64,000 nucleotides of DNA. It comes from Pseudomonadaceae bacterium (GTDB lineage: Bacteria; Pseudomonadota; Gammaproteobacteria; Pseudomonadales; Pseudomonadaceae). Location of the stretch: positions 62,001 to 126,000 of the forward strand of contig CAAFUS010000006.1 of NCBI GenBank assembly GCA_900766265.1, in the 5' to 3' direction. A program made the position numbers and the translations under genes. Below the pieces are notes generated by a model. That model was not told where the DNA came from. It searched no databases and worked only from the letters and a program-made list of their open reading frames with translations. The number at the start of each line of letters is the position of its first letter. The stretch's first letter is position 1. Below, piece after piece: positions 52,735 to 61,151 of this stretch.

Positions 52735-52763
52735 TTGAAGCACTCAAACATTGCTGTTATAGT
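52735..52763 (+). promoter_or_regulatory. Sigma-70 promoter of rne
   Basis: TTGAAG (52735-52740) and TATAGT (52758-52763) are separated by exactly 17 nt. This is the best sigma-70 promoter in the window. It places the rne start site near 52770 and the leader at about 480 nt. Confidence 0.8.
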
Positions 52764-52769
52764 CCGGGG

Positions 52770-53253
52770 CGCCGCCAAAAGCGGACCGTCTGCGGATGCC
52801 TGCCATATCGCCATCCCTGACGAAGCAAAATCGTTCGAGGACGTAGGGCTGTCCGACGGGTTCTCTCCTGCTCAGAGAACCGAAACAAGCCTAAAGACAT
52901 GATGCGTGCCCCCGCTGGGGAATCGTGACAATCGCCAACCCGCTCTGGATTCTGCGGGCGGCACCCGATTTTCAAAGGATAAGTGTTGGGTGGAGATGCA
53001 CAGCCATCGGATTGCGTAGCAAAAGCTTTCACAGACGCGTCATTCCGTCCGCTACCATGGCTGATTCCTCCTCCCTGACCGCAGCTGCTGTTCCGACAGT
53101 TAGCAGGAGACGTCGTCGCGACGCCGGCCCAACTGGCCCCACATCGCTAGACACTGGAATGCCTTACGACCATTCCTGACGCACCTGACACCGACCGTGA
53201 GAGTCGTGTGTGCCGAACGCCGTTTCCGGGAGCCCGGAAACCGACGGTACTAC
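52770..53253 (+). promoter_or_regulatory. Long structured leader of rne (position of the rne-II RNA motif)
   Basis: The 480-nt stretch between the rne promoter and its ATG encodes no credible protein. It holds hairpins: GTTCTCT/AGAGAAC (about 52860-52880) and GTTTCCGG-GAGC-CCGGAAAC (53222-53241), the latter ending 12 nt before the ATG at 53254. A conserved leader (rne-II) is known upstream of Pseudomonas RNase E genes and is thought to mediate feedback by RNase E cleavage. I infer identity from position and structure. Confidence 0.65.
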
Positions 53254-56200
53254 ATGAAAAGAATGCTAATTAACGCAACTCAGCCCGAAGAGTTGCGTGT
53301 CGCACTGGTCGATGGACAACGTCTGTTCGACCTCGATATCGAATCGGGCGCCCGTGAACAGAAAAAAGCCAACATCTACAAGGGCAAGATCACCCGCGTA
53401 GAACCCAGCCTCGAAGCGGCCTTCGTCGACTTCGGCGCCGAGCGCCACGGCTTCCTTCCGCTGAAGGAAATCTCCCGCGAATACTTCAAGAAGACTCCCG
53501 AAGGCCGGGTGAATATCAAGGATGTTCTGTCCGAAGGCCAGGAAGTCATCGTCCAGGTCGAAAAGGAAGAGCGCGGCAACAAGGGCGCAGCCCTGACCAC
53601 CTTTATCAGCCTCGCCGGCCGCTACCTGGTCCTGATGCCAAACAACCCGCGCGCGGGCGGCATTTCCCGCCGCATCGAGGGCGAAGAGCGCAACGAACTG
53701 CGCGAAGCCCTCAACGGCCTCGACATCCCGGCCGACATGGGCCTGATCGTGCGCACCGCCGGCCTCGGCCGCAGCAGCGAAGAGCTGCAGTGGGACCTCG
53801 ATTACCTGCTCCAGCTGTGGGGCGCCGTGAAAGAGGCGTCGCAGGACCGTGCGCCCTTCCTGATCTATCAGGAATCCAACGTCATCATTCGGGCCATTCG
53901 CGACTACCTGCGCCAGGACATCGGCGAAGTGCTGATCGACAGCGTTGAAGCCCAGGAAGAAGCACTGACCTTCATCCGCCAGGTGATGCCGCAGTACGCG
54001 AGCAAGATCAAGCTGTACGAAGACAGCGTTCCGCTGTTCAACCGCTTCCAGATCGAGAGCCAGATCGAGACCGCGTTCCAGCGTGAGGTGAAACTTCCGT
54101 CGGGTGGTTCGATCGTGATCGATCCGACCGAGGCGCTGGTCTCCATCGACATCAACTCGGCACGTGCCACCAAGGGTGGCGACATCGAAGAAACCGCCCT
54201 GCAGACCAACCTGGAAGCGGCCGAGGAAATCGCACGCCAACTGCGCCTGCGGGATATTGGCGGCCTGATCGTGATCGACTTCATCGACATGACCCCGGCC
54301 AAGAACCAGCGCGCGGTGGAAGAGAAGGTTCGCGAAGCGCTTGAGGCCGATCGTGCCCGGGTGCAGGTGGGCCGCATCTCCCGCTTCGGCCTACTGGAAA
54401 TGTCCCGCCAGCGCCTGCGCCCTTCCCTCGGCGAAACCAGCGGCATCGTCTGTCCGCGCTGCAACGGGCAAGGCATCATCCGCGACGTCGAATCCCTCTC
54501 GCTGGCCATCCTGCGCCTGATCGAAGAAGAAGCCCTGAAGGATCGCACCGCCGAAGTCCGCGCACGCGTCCCCTTCCAGGTTGCCGCCTTCCTGCTCAAC
54601 GAGAAGCGCAACGCGATTACCAAGATTGAACTGCGCACCCGCGCGCGCATCTTCATCCTGCCGGACGATCACCTCGAGACCCCGCATTTCGAAGTGGTGC
54701 GCCTGCGTGACGACAGCCCGGAAATCCTTGCCGGCCAAGCCAGCTATGAAATGAGCCCGCCTGAAGTCGAGGAAGCCCAGCCGATCAGCTCCACCCGCAC
54801 CCTGGTTCGCCAGGAGGCGGCCGTGAAGACGGCACCTCAGCGCAGCGCGCCGATTCCCGCCGAGCCCGCGCCGACCGTAGCAGTCGAATCCAAGCCTGAG
54901 CCGAGCCTGTTCAAGGGCCTGGTCAAGTCGCTGGTCAGCCTGTTCGCTGGCAAGGAAGAAGCCAAGCCGGTCGAAGTGGAGAAGAAGCCGTCGTCGCCGC
55001 GCCAGCCGCGCAACGACGAACGCCGCAACGGCCGCCAGCAGAACCGTCGCCGTGACGGCCGCGATGGCCGCGCGTCCCGCGACGAAGAGCGCAAGCCGCG
55101 CGAAGAGCGCCAGAACCGCGAGGAGCGCCAGCCGCGCCCGCCACGCGAAGAGCGCAAGCCACGCGAACTCCGTGAACCTCGCGAACCGCGCGAGCAGAAC
55201 GAAACCGTCGAGGCGCAGGAGCAGCAGCCGCGCCGCGAACGCGCCCCGCGTGAAGACCGTCAGCCTCGTGAAGAGCGCAAGCGTGAACTGCGCGCACCAC
55301 TGGACGAAGCCGGCGAATCGCCAGCCGTGGCCAGCGAAGAACGCTCCGAACGCAAGCCGCGCGTACCGCGCGAAGAACGCAAGCCGCGCACCGAGCAGGC
55401 AGTCGCCGAAGACGAACTGCAGCAGGACGAAGGCCGTGACGACGAGCAGGCTTCGGCCGATGGCGAGCGCCCTCGCCGCCGCTCCCGTGGCCAGCGTCGC
55501 CGCAGCAATCGCCGTGAGCGGCAGCATGACGCCAACGGCAACGAGATCGAATCGGCAGAAGGCAGCGAAGGCGAAAGGTCCGCCGCAGATGCCGAGCGTG
55601 AAGCGCCAGTGAAATCCGCCGATCTCGCCATTGCCGCCACCGCTGCCGCAATTGCCGCTAACACAGCCGACACCGAAGTACAGCCAGCGTTCGAAACCGC
55701 GCCTGCCGAGCAGACGCCGATCGAAGCCGAGGCGGTACCCGCCACGGCGATCAGCGAACCGCTTTCGCCGAGCGTGGATATCGAGGCCCCAGCTGACCAG
55801 GGGACGCTCATCGAGCCGAACCCTGAGCCGCTTCAGGAGCCAAGCGCTCCGGCAGCCCCGGCGGTAGCCGAGGCACCCGCGGCGGCCGTCGAACCTGCAC
55901 CGGCCTCGATGCCGGAGCCGATTGTCGAGCCGGTCGCCTCTCAACCTGCCGAGGCCCCGAAGAGCGAAGTGGTGGCCCCATCGAGCACCGGTCGCGCACC
56001 GAACGATCCGCGCGAAGTGCGCCGCCGCAAGCGTGAAGCAGAGCGCCTGGCACGCGAGGCAGCCGAAGCCCAGGCCGCGGCGGCTTCCGAACCGGTGGTA
56101 GAGGAGCAACCGCTCGCCGCTCCGGAGATCGTGGCCAGCGCCTCCGTGGAGCTCGAGCAGCCTGCTGCCGAGCCAGTGGCCACGGTCGAGCCCGAGCAGG

Positions 56201-56343
56201 TCGTCACGCAGCCTGACGACACCACGCACGGCGAAACCGAGCAGGCGATCGAGCACACGCCCGTGCAGGCGCGACATCAGACGCTGACGGACGAGCCGAT
56301 TACCGGCGAGACCGAAGAAGTCAAGGACAAGCCCAGGGGCTGA
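53254..56343 (+). CDS. rne: RNase E
   Basis: Endonuclease that initiates mRNA decay and matures rRNA and tRNA, and scaffold of the degradosome; 1029 residues. The catalytic half has the S1 domain (about 35-125), metal ligands D299 (SIDINSARAT) and D342 (VIDFIDM), and zinc-link C400 and C403 (CPRCNGQG). From about residue 515 the tail is disordered: an Arg-rich section with PREERK-type repeats (about 590-720), then Ala/Pro/Glu-rich sequence. An amphipathic membrane segment may lie near LVKSLVSLFAG. ATG 53254 is the family start. A terminator follows. Confidence 0.97.
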   Translation: MKRMLINATQPEELRVALVDGQRLFDLDIESGAREQKKANIYKGKITRVEPSLEAAFVDFGAERHGFLPLKEISREYFKKTPEGRVNIKDVLSEGQEVIVQVEKEERGNKGAALTTFISLAGRYLVLMPNNPRAGGISRRIEGEERNELREALNGLDIPADMGLIVRTAGLGRSSEELQWDLDYLLQLWGAVKEASQDRAPFLIYQESNVIIRAIRDYLRQDIGEVLIDSVEAQEEALTFIRQVMPQYASKIKLYEDSVPLFNRFQIESQIETAFQREVKLPSGGSIVIDPTEALVSIDINSARATKGGDIEETALQTNLEAAEEIARQLRLRDIGGLIVIDFIDMTPAKNQRAVEEKVREALEADRARVQVGRISRFGLLEMSRQRLRPSLGETSGIVCPRCNGQGIIRDVESLSLAILRLIEEEALKDRTAEVRARVPFQVAAFLLNEKRNAITKIELRTRARIFILPDDHLETPHFEVVRLRDDSPEILAGQASYEMSPPEVEEAQPISSTRTLVRQEAAVKTAPQRSAPIPAEPAPTVAVESKPEPSLFKGLVKSLVSLFAGKEEAKPVEVEKKPSSPRQPRNDERRNGRQQNRRRDGRDGRASRDEERKPREERQNREERQPRPPREERKPRELREPREPREQNETVEAQEQQPRRERAPREDRQPREERKRELRAPLDEAGESPAVASEERSERKPRVPREERKPRTEQAVAEDELQQDEGRDDEQASADGERPRRRSRGQRRRSNRRERQHDANGNEIESAEGSEGERSAADAEREAPVKSADLAIAATAAAIAANTADTEVQPAFETAPAEQTPIEAEAVPATAISEPLSPSVDIEAPADQGTLIEPNPEPLQEPSAPAAPAVAEAPAAAVEPAPASMPEPIVEPVASQPAEAPKSEVVAPSSTGRAPNDPREVRRRKREAERLAREAAEAQAAAASEPVVEEQPLAAPEIVASASVELEQPAAEPVATVEPEQVVTQPDDTTHGETEQAIEHTPVQARHQTLTDEPITGETEEVKDKPRG
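55010..55430 (+). repeat. Repeat-rich Arg/Glu/Pro tract in rne
   Basis: Within rne, codons for Arg, Glu, Lys and Pro recur as imperfect units such as PREERKPRE (DNA pattern CGCGAAGAGCGCAAG). About fifteen variable copies span the interval. Such tracts often bind RNA in the RNase E tail and vary between strains. Confidence 0.8.
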
Positions 56344-56353
56344 TCCTTGAACG

Positions 56354-56385
56354 AAAAAAAGGGATGCCTAGGCATCCCTTTTTTT
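56354..56385. terminator. Bidirectional intrinsic terminator between rne and murB
   Basis: Seven A, then the stem GGGATGC (56361-56367) with loop CTAG and GCATCCC (56372-56378), then seven T. It terminates rne and can also serve the convergent murB transcript 163 bp further. Confidence 0.93.
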
Positions 56386-56548
56386 CGTTTCGAAATCCGA
56401 ATCAGGCTGAAAACATACTTCAGTTCGTGCCTCAGCGAGCCGGGCCTATCTGACACCTGCCGACGGCCGCACCCCTTCATCGAGAGCGGCAAGGTGGATG
56501 TCTGGACAGCCAAGGAGCCCTTTCTCAGCAGCGCCTAGCAGCAATGCC

Positions 56549-57568
56549 TTAAAGCAGGTTCGGCTCTATCTCCAGCTCCACGCCGAAACGCTCCAGGATG
56601 TCGGCCTGGATGCGCCTGGCAAGGCCCAGCAGCTGACTGCCGGTGGCATTGCCATAGTTGACCAGCACCAGCGCCTGCAGCCTGTGCACGCCCGCATCGC
56701 CATCCCTGAAACCCTTCCAGCCGGCCCGCTCGATGAGCCAGCCCGCAGCGAGCTTCACCCGCCCGTCCGCCTGCGGATAGGCGACCAGATCCGGATAACG
56801 CTCGCGCAACACTGCCGCCTGGGAAGAGTCCACCAGAGGGTTCTTGAAGAAACTGCCCGCATTCCCCAGCACCTGCGGATCGGGCAATTTTTCGCTGCGA
56901 ATGGCGCAAACCGCGCGACTGACGTCCATCGCCGACGGCTGGGTGACGCCCTGCTCGGCCAGCTTCTGACGAATCGGACCGTATTCCAGGTGCAGCGGCG
57001 CTTCGCGCGCAAGGGCGAAACGCACAACGAGGATCACCCAATGATCCGGCTCGCGCTTGAACAGGCTGTCACGGTAACCGAAGCCACACTGCTCCACGGA
57101 AAACTCACGCACCATACCCGAGCGCAGGTCCACGGCCGTGAGGCTTTCCATTACGTCCTTGAGCTCGACCCCATAGGCTCCGATGTTCTGTACCGGTGCA
57201 GCCCCTACGGTGCCCGGGATCAGGCTGAGGTTTTCAAGTCCTACCAGGCCAAGCTCGAGGCTGCGTAACACGAACGGATGCCAAGGTTCTCCCGCCTGCG
57301 CTTCGACGACGACCCGACTGCGCTGATCGTCGATGACGGCGATCCCTCGGTTGACCATCCGCACCACCACCGCGTGCACGTCGGCGGTCAGCAGTACGTT
57401 GCTGCCGCCGCCCAGCACCCGCAGGGGCATCCCGAGCTCTCGTGCTGCGGCGTTTACCTGCAGCAGCTCCTCATGCGAGCCGGCCTCGGCATACCACCGC
57501 GCCCGGGAGTCCAGGGCAAAGGTGTTATAGGGGCGCAGGCTCACCCACTCCTGCAGCAGCGGGCTCAC
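56549..57568 (-). CDS. murB: MurB, UDP-N-acetylenolpyruvoylglucosamine reductase
   Basis: Cytoplasmic peptidoglycan precursor enzyme (FAD, NADPH), 339 residues. VLGGGSNVLLTADVHAVVV is the FAD-binding motif, SLIPGTVGAAPVQNIGAYG follows, and the catalytic serine is in GNAGSFFKNP. The C-terminal substrate glutamate is in the final VELEIEP. It overlaps ptpA by 4 nt. Confidence 0.97.
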   Translation of the reverse strand: MSPLLQEWVSLRPYNTFALDSRARWYAEAGSHEELLQVNAAARELGMPLRVLGGGSNVLLTADVHAVVVRMVNRGIAVIDDQRSRVVVEAQAGEPWHPFVLRSLELGLVGLENLSLIPGTVGAAPVQNIGAYGVELKDVMESLTAVDLRSGMVREFSVEQCGFGYRDSLFKREPDHWVILVVRFALAREAPLHLEYGPIRQKLAEQGVTQPSAMDVSRAVCAIRSEKLPDPQVLGNAGSFFKNPLVDSSQAAVLRERYPDLVAYPQADGRVKLAAGWLIERAGWKGFRDGDAGVHRLQALVLVNYGNATGSQLLGLARRIQADILERFGVELEIEPNLL

Positions 57569-58029
57569 AGCAGCCTCCTGATGTCTTCGAGCAGCACTTC
57601 GCTACCCTGCTCGACCAGGTCAAGAACCCGATCGAAGCCGTCATTCTCACCGTAATAAGGATCTGGCACGTCCTCCGGCAACAGACCGGCACGGCGCAGG
57701 AACAGATCCAGTTTCGCCGCACTCCCGGCCGGCCTGATCGTCTGCAGGTCCGCCAGATTCTGCGCATCCATCGCCAGGATCAGGTCGAACCGGTCGAAAT
57801 CGTCCGGCGAGACCTGGCGCGCCCTCAACGGGCTCAGGTCGTAGCCGCGCAAACGAGCAGCGGCGGTGGCCCGGCGGTCAGGTGCCTTACCGATGTGCCA
57901 GCTACCCGTACCTGCCGAGTCGATGACGACGGCGCTGTCGAGCCCGGCCTGGCGCAACCGGTGTCTGAACACGGCCTCGACGGTGGGCGAGCGGCAGATA
58001 TTGCCGAGACAGACGAAGAGAATTCTCAT
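57565..58029 (-). CDS. ptpA: Low-molecular-weight protein tyrosine phosphatase
   Basis: A 154-residue phosphatase. The P-loop CLGNICRSP is residues 7-15 (C7 nucleophile, R13). The general-acid aspartate is in DPYYG. Its target is unknown; in pseudomonads it lies in this murB-kdsB context (PA2978-like). ATG 58029 overlaps the kdsB TGA by one base. Confidence 0.93.
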   Translation of the reverse strand: MRILFVCLGNICRSPTVEAVFRHRLRQAGLDSAVVIDSAGTGSWHIGKAPDRRATAAARLRGYDLSPLRARQVSPDDFDRFDLILAMDAQNLADLQTIRPAGSAAKLDLFLRRAGLLPEDVPDPYYGENDGFDRVLDLVEQGSEVLLEDIRRLL

Positions 58030-58793
58030 CAACCCCCCAGCAGCTGGCGCACGCGCTCCAGATCCTCGGGCGTATCGACGCCGGCGGGAGGCGGCGCCAC
58101 CGCGTCGGCAACATGGATACGGCGTCCATTCCACAAGGCGCGCAGCTGCTCCAGCGCTTCGGTGTTCTCCAGCCAGCACGGCCCCCAGGCAACGAAATCG
58201 GCCAGAAAACCGGCGCGGTAGGCATAGATTCCGATATGTCGGCGATAGGGGACGTCGGCGGGAAGCCGGTCGCGGCTCCTGGCAAAATCGTCGCGCGCCC
58301 AGGGCAAGGGGGCGCGACTGAACGTCAACGCCAGCCCGTCGAGGTCGCTCAAGACCTTGACCACGTTGGGGTTGAACAGGCTCGACGCCTCCTGCAGGGG
58401 CTCGGCCAGGGTGGCGATAGACGCCTCGGGATGGGCGGCGAGGTTACTCGCCACCTGGTCGATGACCGACGGTGGAATCAGGGGCTCGTCACCTTGCACG
58501 TTCACCACGATCGCGTCGGCAGCGAGGCCAAGCTGCGCGGCGACCTCGGCCAGGCGATCAGTACCGGAGTTGTGGTCAGCGCGGGTCATCAGCACCTCGG
58601 CACCGAAGGCGCGGCATGCATCGAGGATACGCGTATCGTCAGTAGCCACTACTACCCGTGCCGCCGAACTGCTGCAGGCACGCTCCCACACATGGCGGAT
58701 CATCGGCTTGCCGGCAATGTCCTGAAGGGGCTTGCCCGGCAGGCGGCTCGAGGCATAGCGCGCCGGAATGACCACCGTATAGAGGTCGCTCAT
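58029..58793 (-). CDS. kdsB: KdsB, CMP-KDO synthetase
   Basis: Activates KDO for lipopolysaccharide inner core, 254 residues. VIPARYASSRLPGKPLQDI carries the nucleotide-binding signature. VATDD and VQGDEPLIPP are metal and sugar-binding motifs. ATG 58793 is the homologue start; the gene overlaps the Trm112-like gene by 4 nt. Confidence 0.97.
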   Translation of the reverse strand: MSDLYTVVIPARYASSRLPGKPLQDIAGKPMIRHVWERACSSSAARVVVATDDTRILDACRAFGAEVLMTRADHNSGTDRLAEVAAQLGLAADAIVVNVQGDEPLIPPSVIDQVASNLAAHPEASIATLAEPLQEASSLFNPNVVKVLSDLDGLALTFSRAPLPWARDDFARSRDRLPADVPYRRHIGIYAYRAGFLADFVAWGPCWLENTEALEQLRALWNGRRIHVADAVAPPPAGVDTPEDLERVRQLLGG

Positions 58794-58975
58794 TTGTCCA
58801 GGCGCTCGTCCACGTCCAGCGTACGCGCTTCGCTCTCCAGCATTACCGGAATCCCATCGCGCACTGGAAATGCCAGGCCATCGGCGCGGCAAACGAGTTC
58901 GGTCTTGTCGGCTGCGAGGCGCAGCGGCCCCTTGCACAGCGGGCAGGCCAGGATATCGAGCAGTTTGGTGTCCAT
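58790..58975 (-). CDS. Trm112/YcaR family protein
   Basis: A 61-residue zinc-binding-like protein: MDTKLLDILACPLCKGPLRLA and VRDGIPVML. The first CPxC pair and a cysteine in ELVCRADGL are present, with a fourth cysteine missing. Family members may stabilise methyltransferases. It lies between lpxK and kdsB, as in P. aeruginosa. Confidence 0.92.
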   Translation of the reverse strand: MDTKLLDILACPLCKGPLRLAADKTELVCRADGLAFPVRDGIPVMLESEARTLDVDERLDK

Positions 58976-59018
58976 GGGCAGTCCTTGATGCGCACCGCCT
59001 GCACAGGCAGATCGGCCG

Positions 59019-60023
59019 CTATGAATGAGTGGGCAACATTCGGGCCAGTTGGTCGTCGAACCAGGCGCCGAAGGCGTCCGACGGAGACGCCTGCACCTTG
59101 AGATAGAACCAGCCCGGAGATGCGAAGGCCCGGCATTTCACCGCATCCTTCTCCGTCATCACCACAGGCAGGTCGGGGCTGAAGGCGAGCTGCTCCGGCG
59201 TGAAAGCGGCATGGTCGGCGAAGGGATGCGCGATCGCGCGCCAGTGTAGCGCCTCGAGCGTGGCGAAGAAACGTTGCGGGTTGCCGATCCCGGCCACGGC
59301 GTGCACCGCTTGGCCAGCCGGAAAATGATCCAGCGGCAGGCTTCGATCGCTGCACAACTCCACCAGCGCCTGCGGCTGTAACCGGAACGAGAAGCCCTCG
59401 GCCGAGTCCGCCGCTGCACCGTTGTACAGCACGGCATCGACCTCGCCGAGCCGCTCGACCGGTTCGCGCAACGGGCCTGCGGGCAGGCAACGGCGGTTGC
59501 CCAGCCCACGAGCGGCATCGACCAGCACCACCTCCAGATCACGAGCGATCCGGTAGTGCTGCAGTCCGTCATCGCTGAGCACCAGGTCCAGGGGGCCACT
59601 TTCCAGCAGCGCCTGTACCGCCCTGGCACGTTGCGGGTCGATCATCAGCGGCACGCCCGTGCGCTCAACGATCAGCAGCGGCTCGTCACCCGCCACGGCG
59701 GCGCACTGCCCCGGCTCGACTTTCCAGGGATAGCTAGGCGGACTTGCGCCGTACCCGCGGCTAACGACACCCACGCGCAGGCCGCGGGCGCGGCAACGCT
59801 CGATGAGCCAGAGAATGAGCGGCGTCTTGCCCGTTCCACCGACCGTGACGTTACCGACCACGATCAGCGGAACCGGCGGGCGATAGATGTCGCCCACTCC
59901 GTCGAGAAAGCGCTGGCGACGTCGCGTGACCACGCGGCGGTACAGCGCCTCCAACGGGCTGAGCAGCGCCAGCGCCGGATGCCCCTGATACCAGGCCTGT
60001 TGCAGGCGATCGGCAAGGGACAT
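59019..60023 (-). CDS. lpxK: LpxK, tetraacyldisaccharide 4-prime-kinase
   Basis: Lipid A synthesis kinase, inner membrane-associated, 334 residues. The Walker A motif is GNVTVGGTGKTP near residue 59, and the DDGLQH motif (LSDDGLQHYRIA) and GRR-like GNRRCLPAGPLREP are characteristic. It overlaps exbD by one base (TGATG). Confidence 0.96.
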   Translation of the reverse strand: MSLADRLQQAWYQGHPALALLSPLEALYRRVVTRRRQRFLDGVGDIYRPPVPLIVVGNVTVGGTGKTPLILWLIERCRARGLRVGVVSRGYGASPPSYPWKVEPGQCAAVAGDEPLLIVERTGVPLMIDPQRARAVQALLESGPLDLVLSDDGLQHYRIARDLEVVLVDAARGLGNRRCLPAGPLREPVERLGEVDAVLYNGAAADSAEGFSFRLQPQALVELCSDRSLPLDHFPAGQAVHAVAGIGNPQRFFATLEALHWRAIAHPFADHAAFTPEQLAFSPDLPVVMTEKDAVKCRAFASPGWFYLKVQASPSDAFGAWFDDQLARMLPTHS

Positions 60024-60451
60024 CAGGGCGTCGCCTGGGCCTCGACGGTGGTGATGCGCAGATGTGCGATCCCCAACTTGCCGGCGGCGTCCATAGCGGT
60101 AATGACCGCCTGGTGAGGCGTCTTGCCATCGGCGCTGATGACCATCGGCAGGCTGCTGTCGCCACCGGATTCCTTGTTCAGCGCGGCCATCAGGGTGGCC
60201 AAGTCGCTCTTGACCAGGGCCCGCCCATTGAGCGAGTAGTTGCCTTCGGTGTCGATCACCACCTCGAGCTGCTTGAGGTCGGCTTCCTGAGGCGGGGTAC
60301 CGCTGGCGGCTTCGGGGAGGTCTACCTTCAGCTGCGTCTCGCGTGTGAAGGTGGTCGTGACGACGAAGAACAGGAGCAGGATGAACACCACATCGATCAG
60401 CGGCGCCAGGCCGATCTCGACGTTCTCCCGGGGTTTGCGCCGAAATTTCAC
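60023..60451 (-). CDS. exbD: ExbD, TonB-system biopolymer transport protein
   Basis: Single-pass inner-membrane protein of 142 residues that with ExbB couples the proton gradient to TonB or related partners. The helix is VDVVFILLLFFVVTT-like (about 18-40), with the critical aspartate near residue 20 in LIDVVFILLLFF. The periplasmic part ends AHLRITTVEAQATP. It overlaps exbB by 4 nt. No tonB is nearby. Confidence 0.94.
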   Translation of the reverse strand: MKFRRKPRENVEIGLAPLIDVVFILLLFFVVTTTFTRETQLKVDLPEAASGTPPQEADLKQLEVVIDTEGNYSLNGRALVKSDLATLMAALNKESGGDSSLPMVISADGKTPHQAVITAMDAAGKLGIAHLRITTVEAQATP

Positions 60452-61080
60452 GCCTTTTCCTCGCCCAGCTCGACGTCGCGATTGCCCTGCACCACTTCCA
60501 CCAGCTTAATCGCTTCCTGCTCCATGCCGATGACCAGCTCTTCCACTCGGCGCTGCAGATAGCGGTGGAAGAACAACGCAGGAATGCCGACCATCAAACC
60601 TGCCGCAGTGGTGATCAGTGCCTTGGCGATACCGCCAGCCAGCAACGGTGCGTTGGCCATGCCAGAGCCCATGAAGGAGCTGAAGATCTCGATCATGCCC
60701 AGCACCGTACCCAGCAGCCCCAGCAACGGTGCGATACCGGCGATGGTGCCGAGGGCATTGAGGTAACGGTCTAGCTCATGGACGACGCGGGCAGCGGCCT
60801 CCTCAACGCATTCCTTCATGATCTCGCGGCCATGCTTGGAGTTCGCCAGCCCGGCAGCGAGGATCTCGCCCAGCGGCGAATCGGCGCGCAGTTCCTTCAG
60901 CTTCTGGTTGCTGAGCTTCTTTTCCTTGATCCACTTCCACACCTGCCCCAGCAGATGCGGCGGCGTGACACGGCTGGGCCGTAGCGTCCAGAGGCGCTCG
61001 GCGATGATGCCGGCGGCGGCGATGGAACACAGAATGATCGGCAGCATGATCCAGCCGCCCGCTTTCACCAACTCCCACAC
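60448..61080 (-). CDS. exbB: ExbB, MotA/TolQ/ExbB family proton channel
   Basis: Three-helix inner-membrane channel of 210 residues. MLPIILCSIAAAGIIAERLW is helix 1; NALGTIAGIAPLLGLLGTVLGMIEIF and KALITTAAGLMVGIPALFFHRYL are the conserved helices 2 and 3. exbB beside comEC was reported to affect transformation in P. stutzeri. A hairpin followed by TTTT precedes it. Confidence 0.94.
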   Translation of the reverse strand: MWELVKAGGWIMLPIILCSIAAAGIIAERLWTLRPSRVTPPHLLGQVWKWIKEKKLSNQKLKELRADSPLGEILAAGLANSKHGREIMKECVEEAAARVVHELDRYLNALGTIAGIAPLLGLLGTVLGMIEIFSSFMGSGMANAPLLAGGIAKALITTAAGLMVGIPALFFHRYLQRRVEELVIGMEQEAIKLVEVVQGNRDVELGEEKA

Positions 61081-61097
61081 GAGATGAATCCCCCTCC

Positions 61098-61113
61098 GAA
61101 AAGTGGCGCCACT
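61098..61113 (-). terminator. Palindrome with short T-run between comEC and exbB (weak attenuator)
   Basis: AGTGGCGCCACT (61102-61113) is a 12-bp palindrome followed by TTTT on the minus strand. It may lower read-through from comEC into exbB. A 10-bp tandem repeat (GGCCGCCGTT twice, 61131-61150) lies between it and the comEC stop. Confidence 0.35.
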
Positions 61114-61151
61114 CTAGCATAGGGGCGGCCGGCCGCCGTTGGCCGCCGTTC

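Noticed and set aside
54391..56277. 628-residue minus-strand frame over rne
   Set aside because: Mirror of the low-complexity Arg/Glu/Ala tail of RNase E; rich in Arg, Phe and Leu and without domain features.
56386..56548. Short open frames between the rne terminator and murB
   Set aside because: They start within the terminator or run antisense into murB, with no ribosome site or family match.
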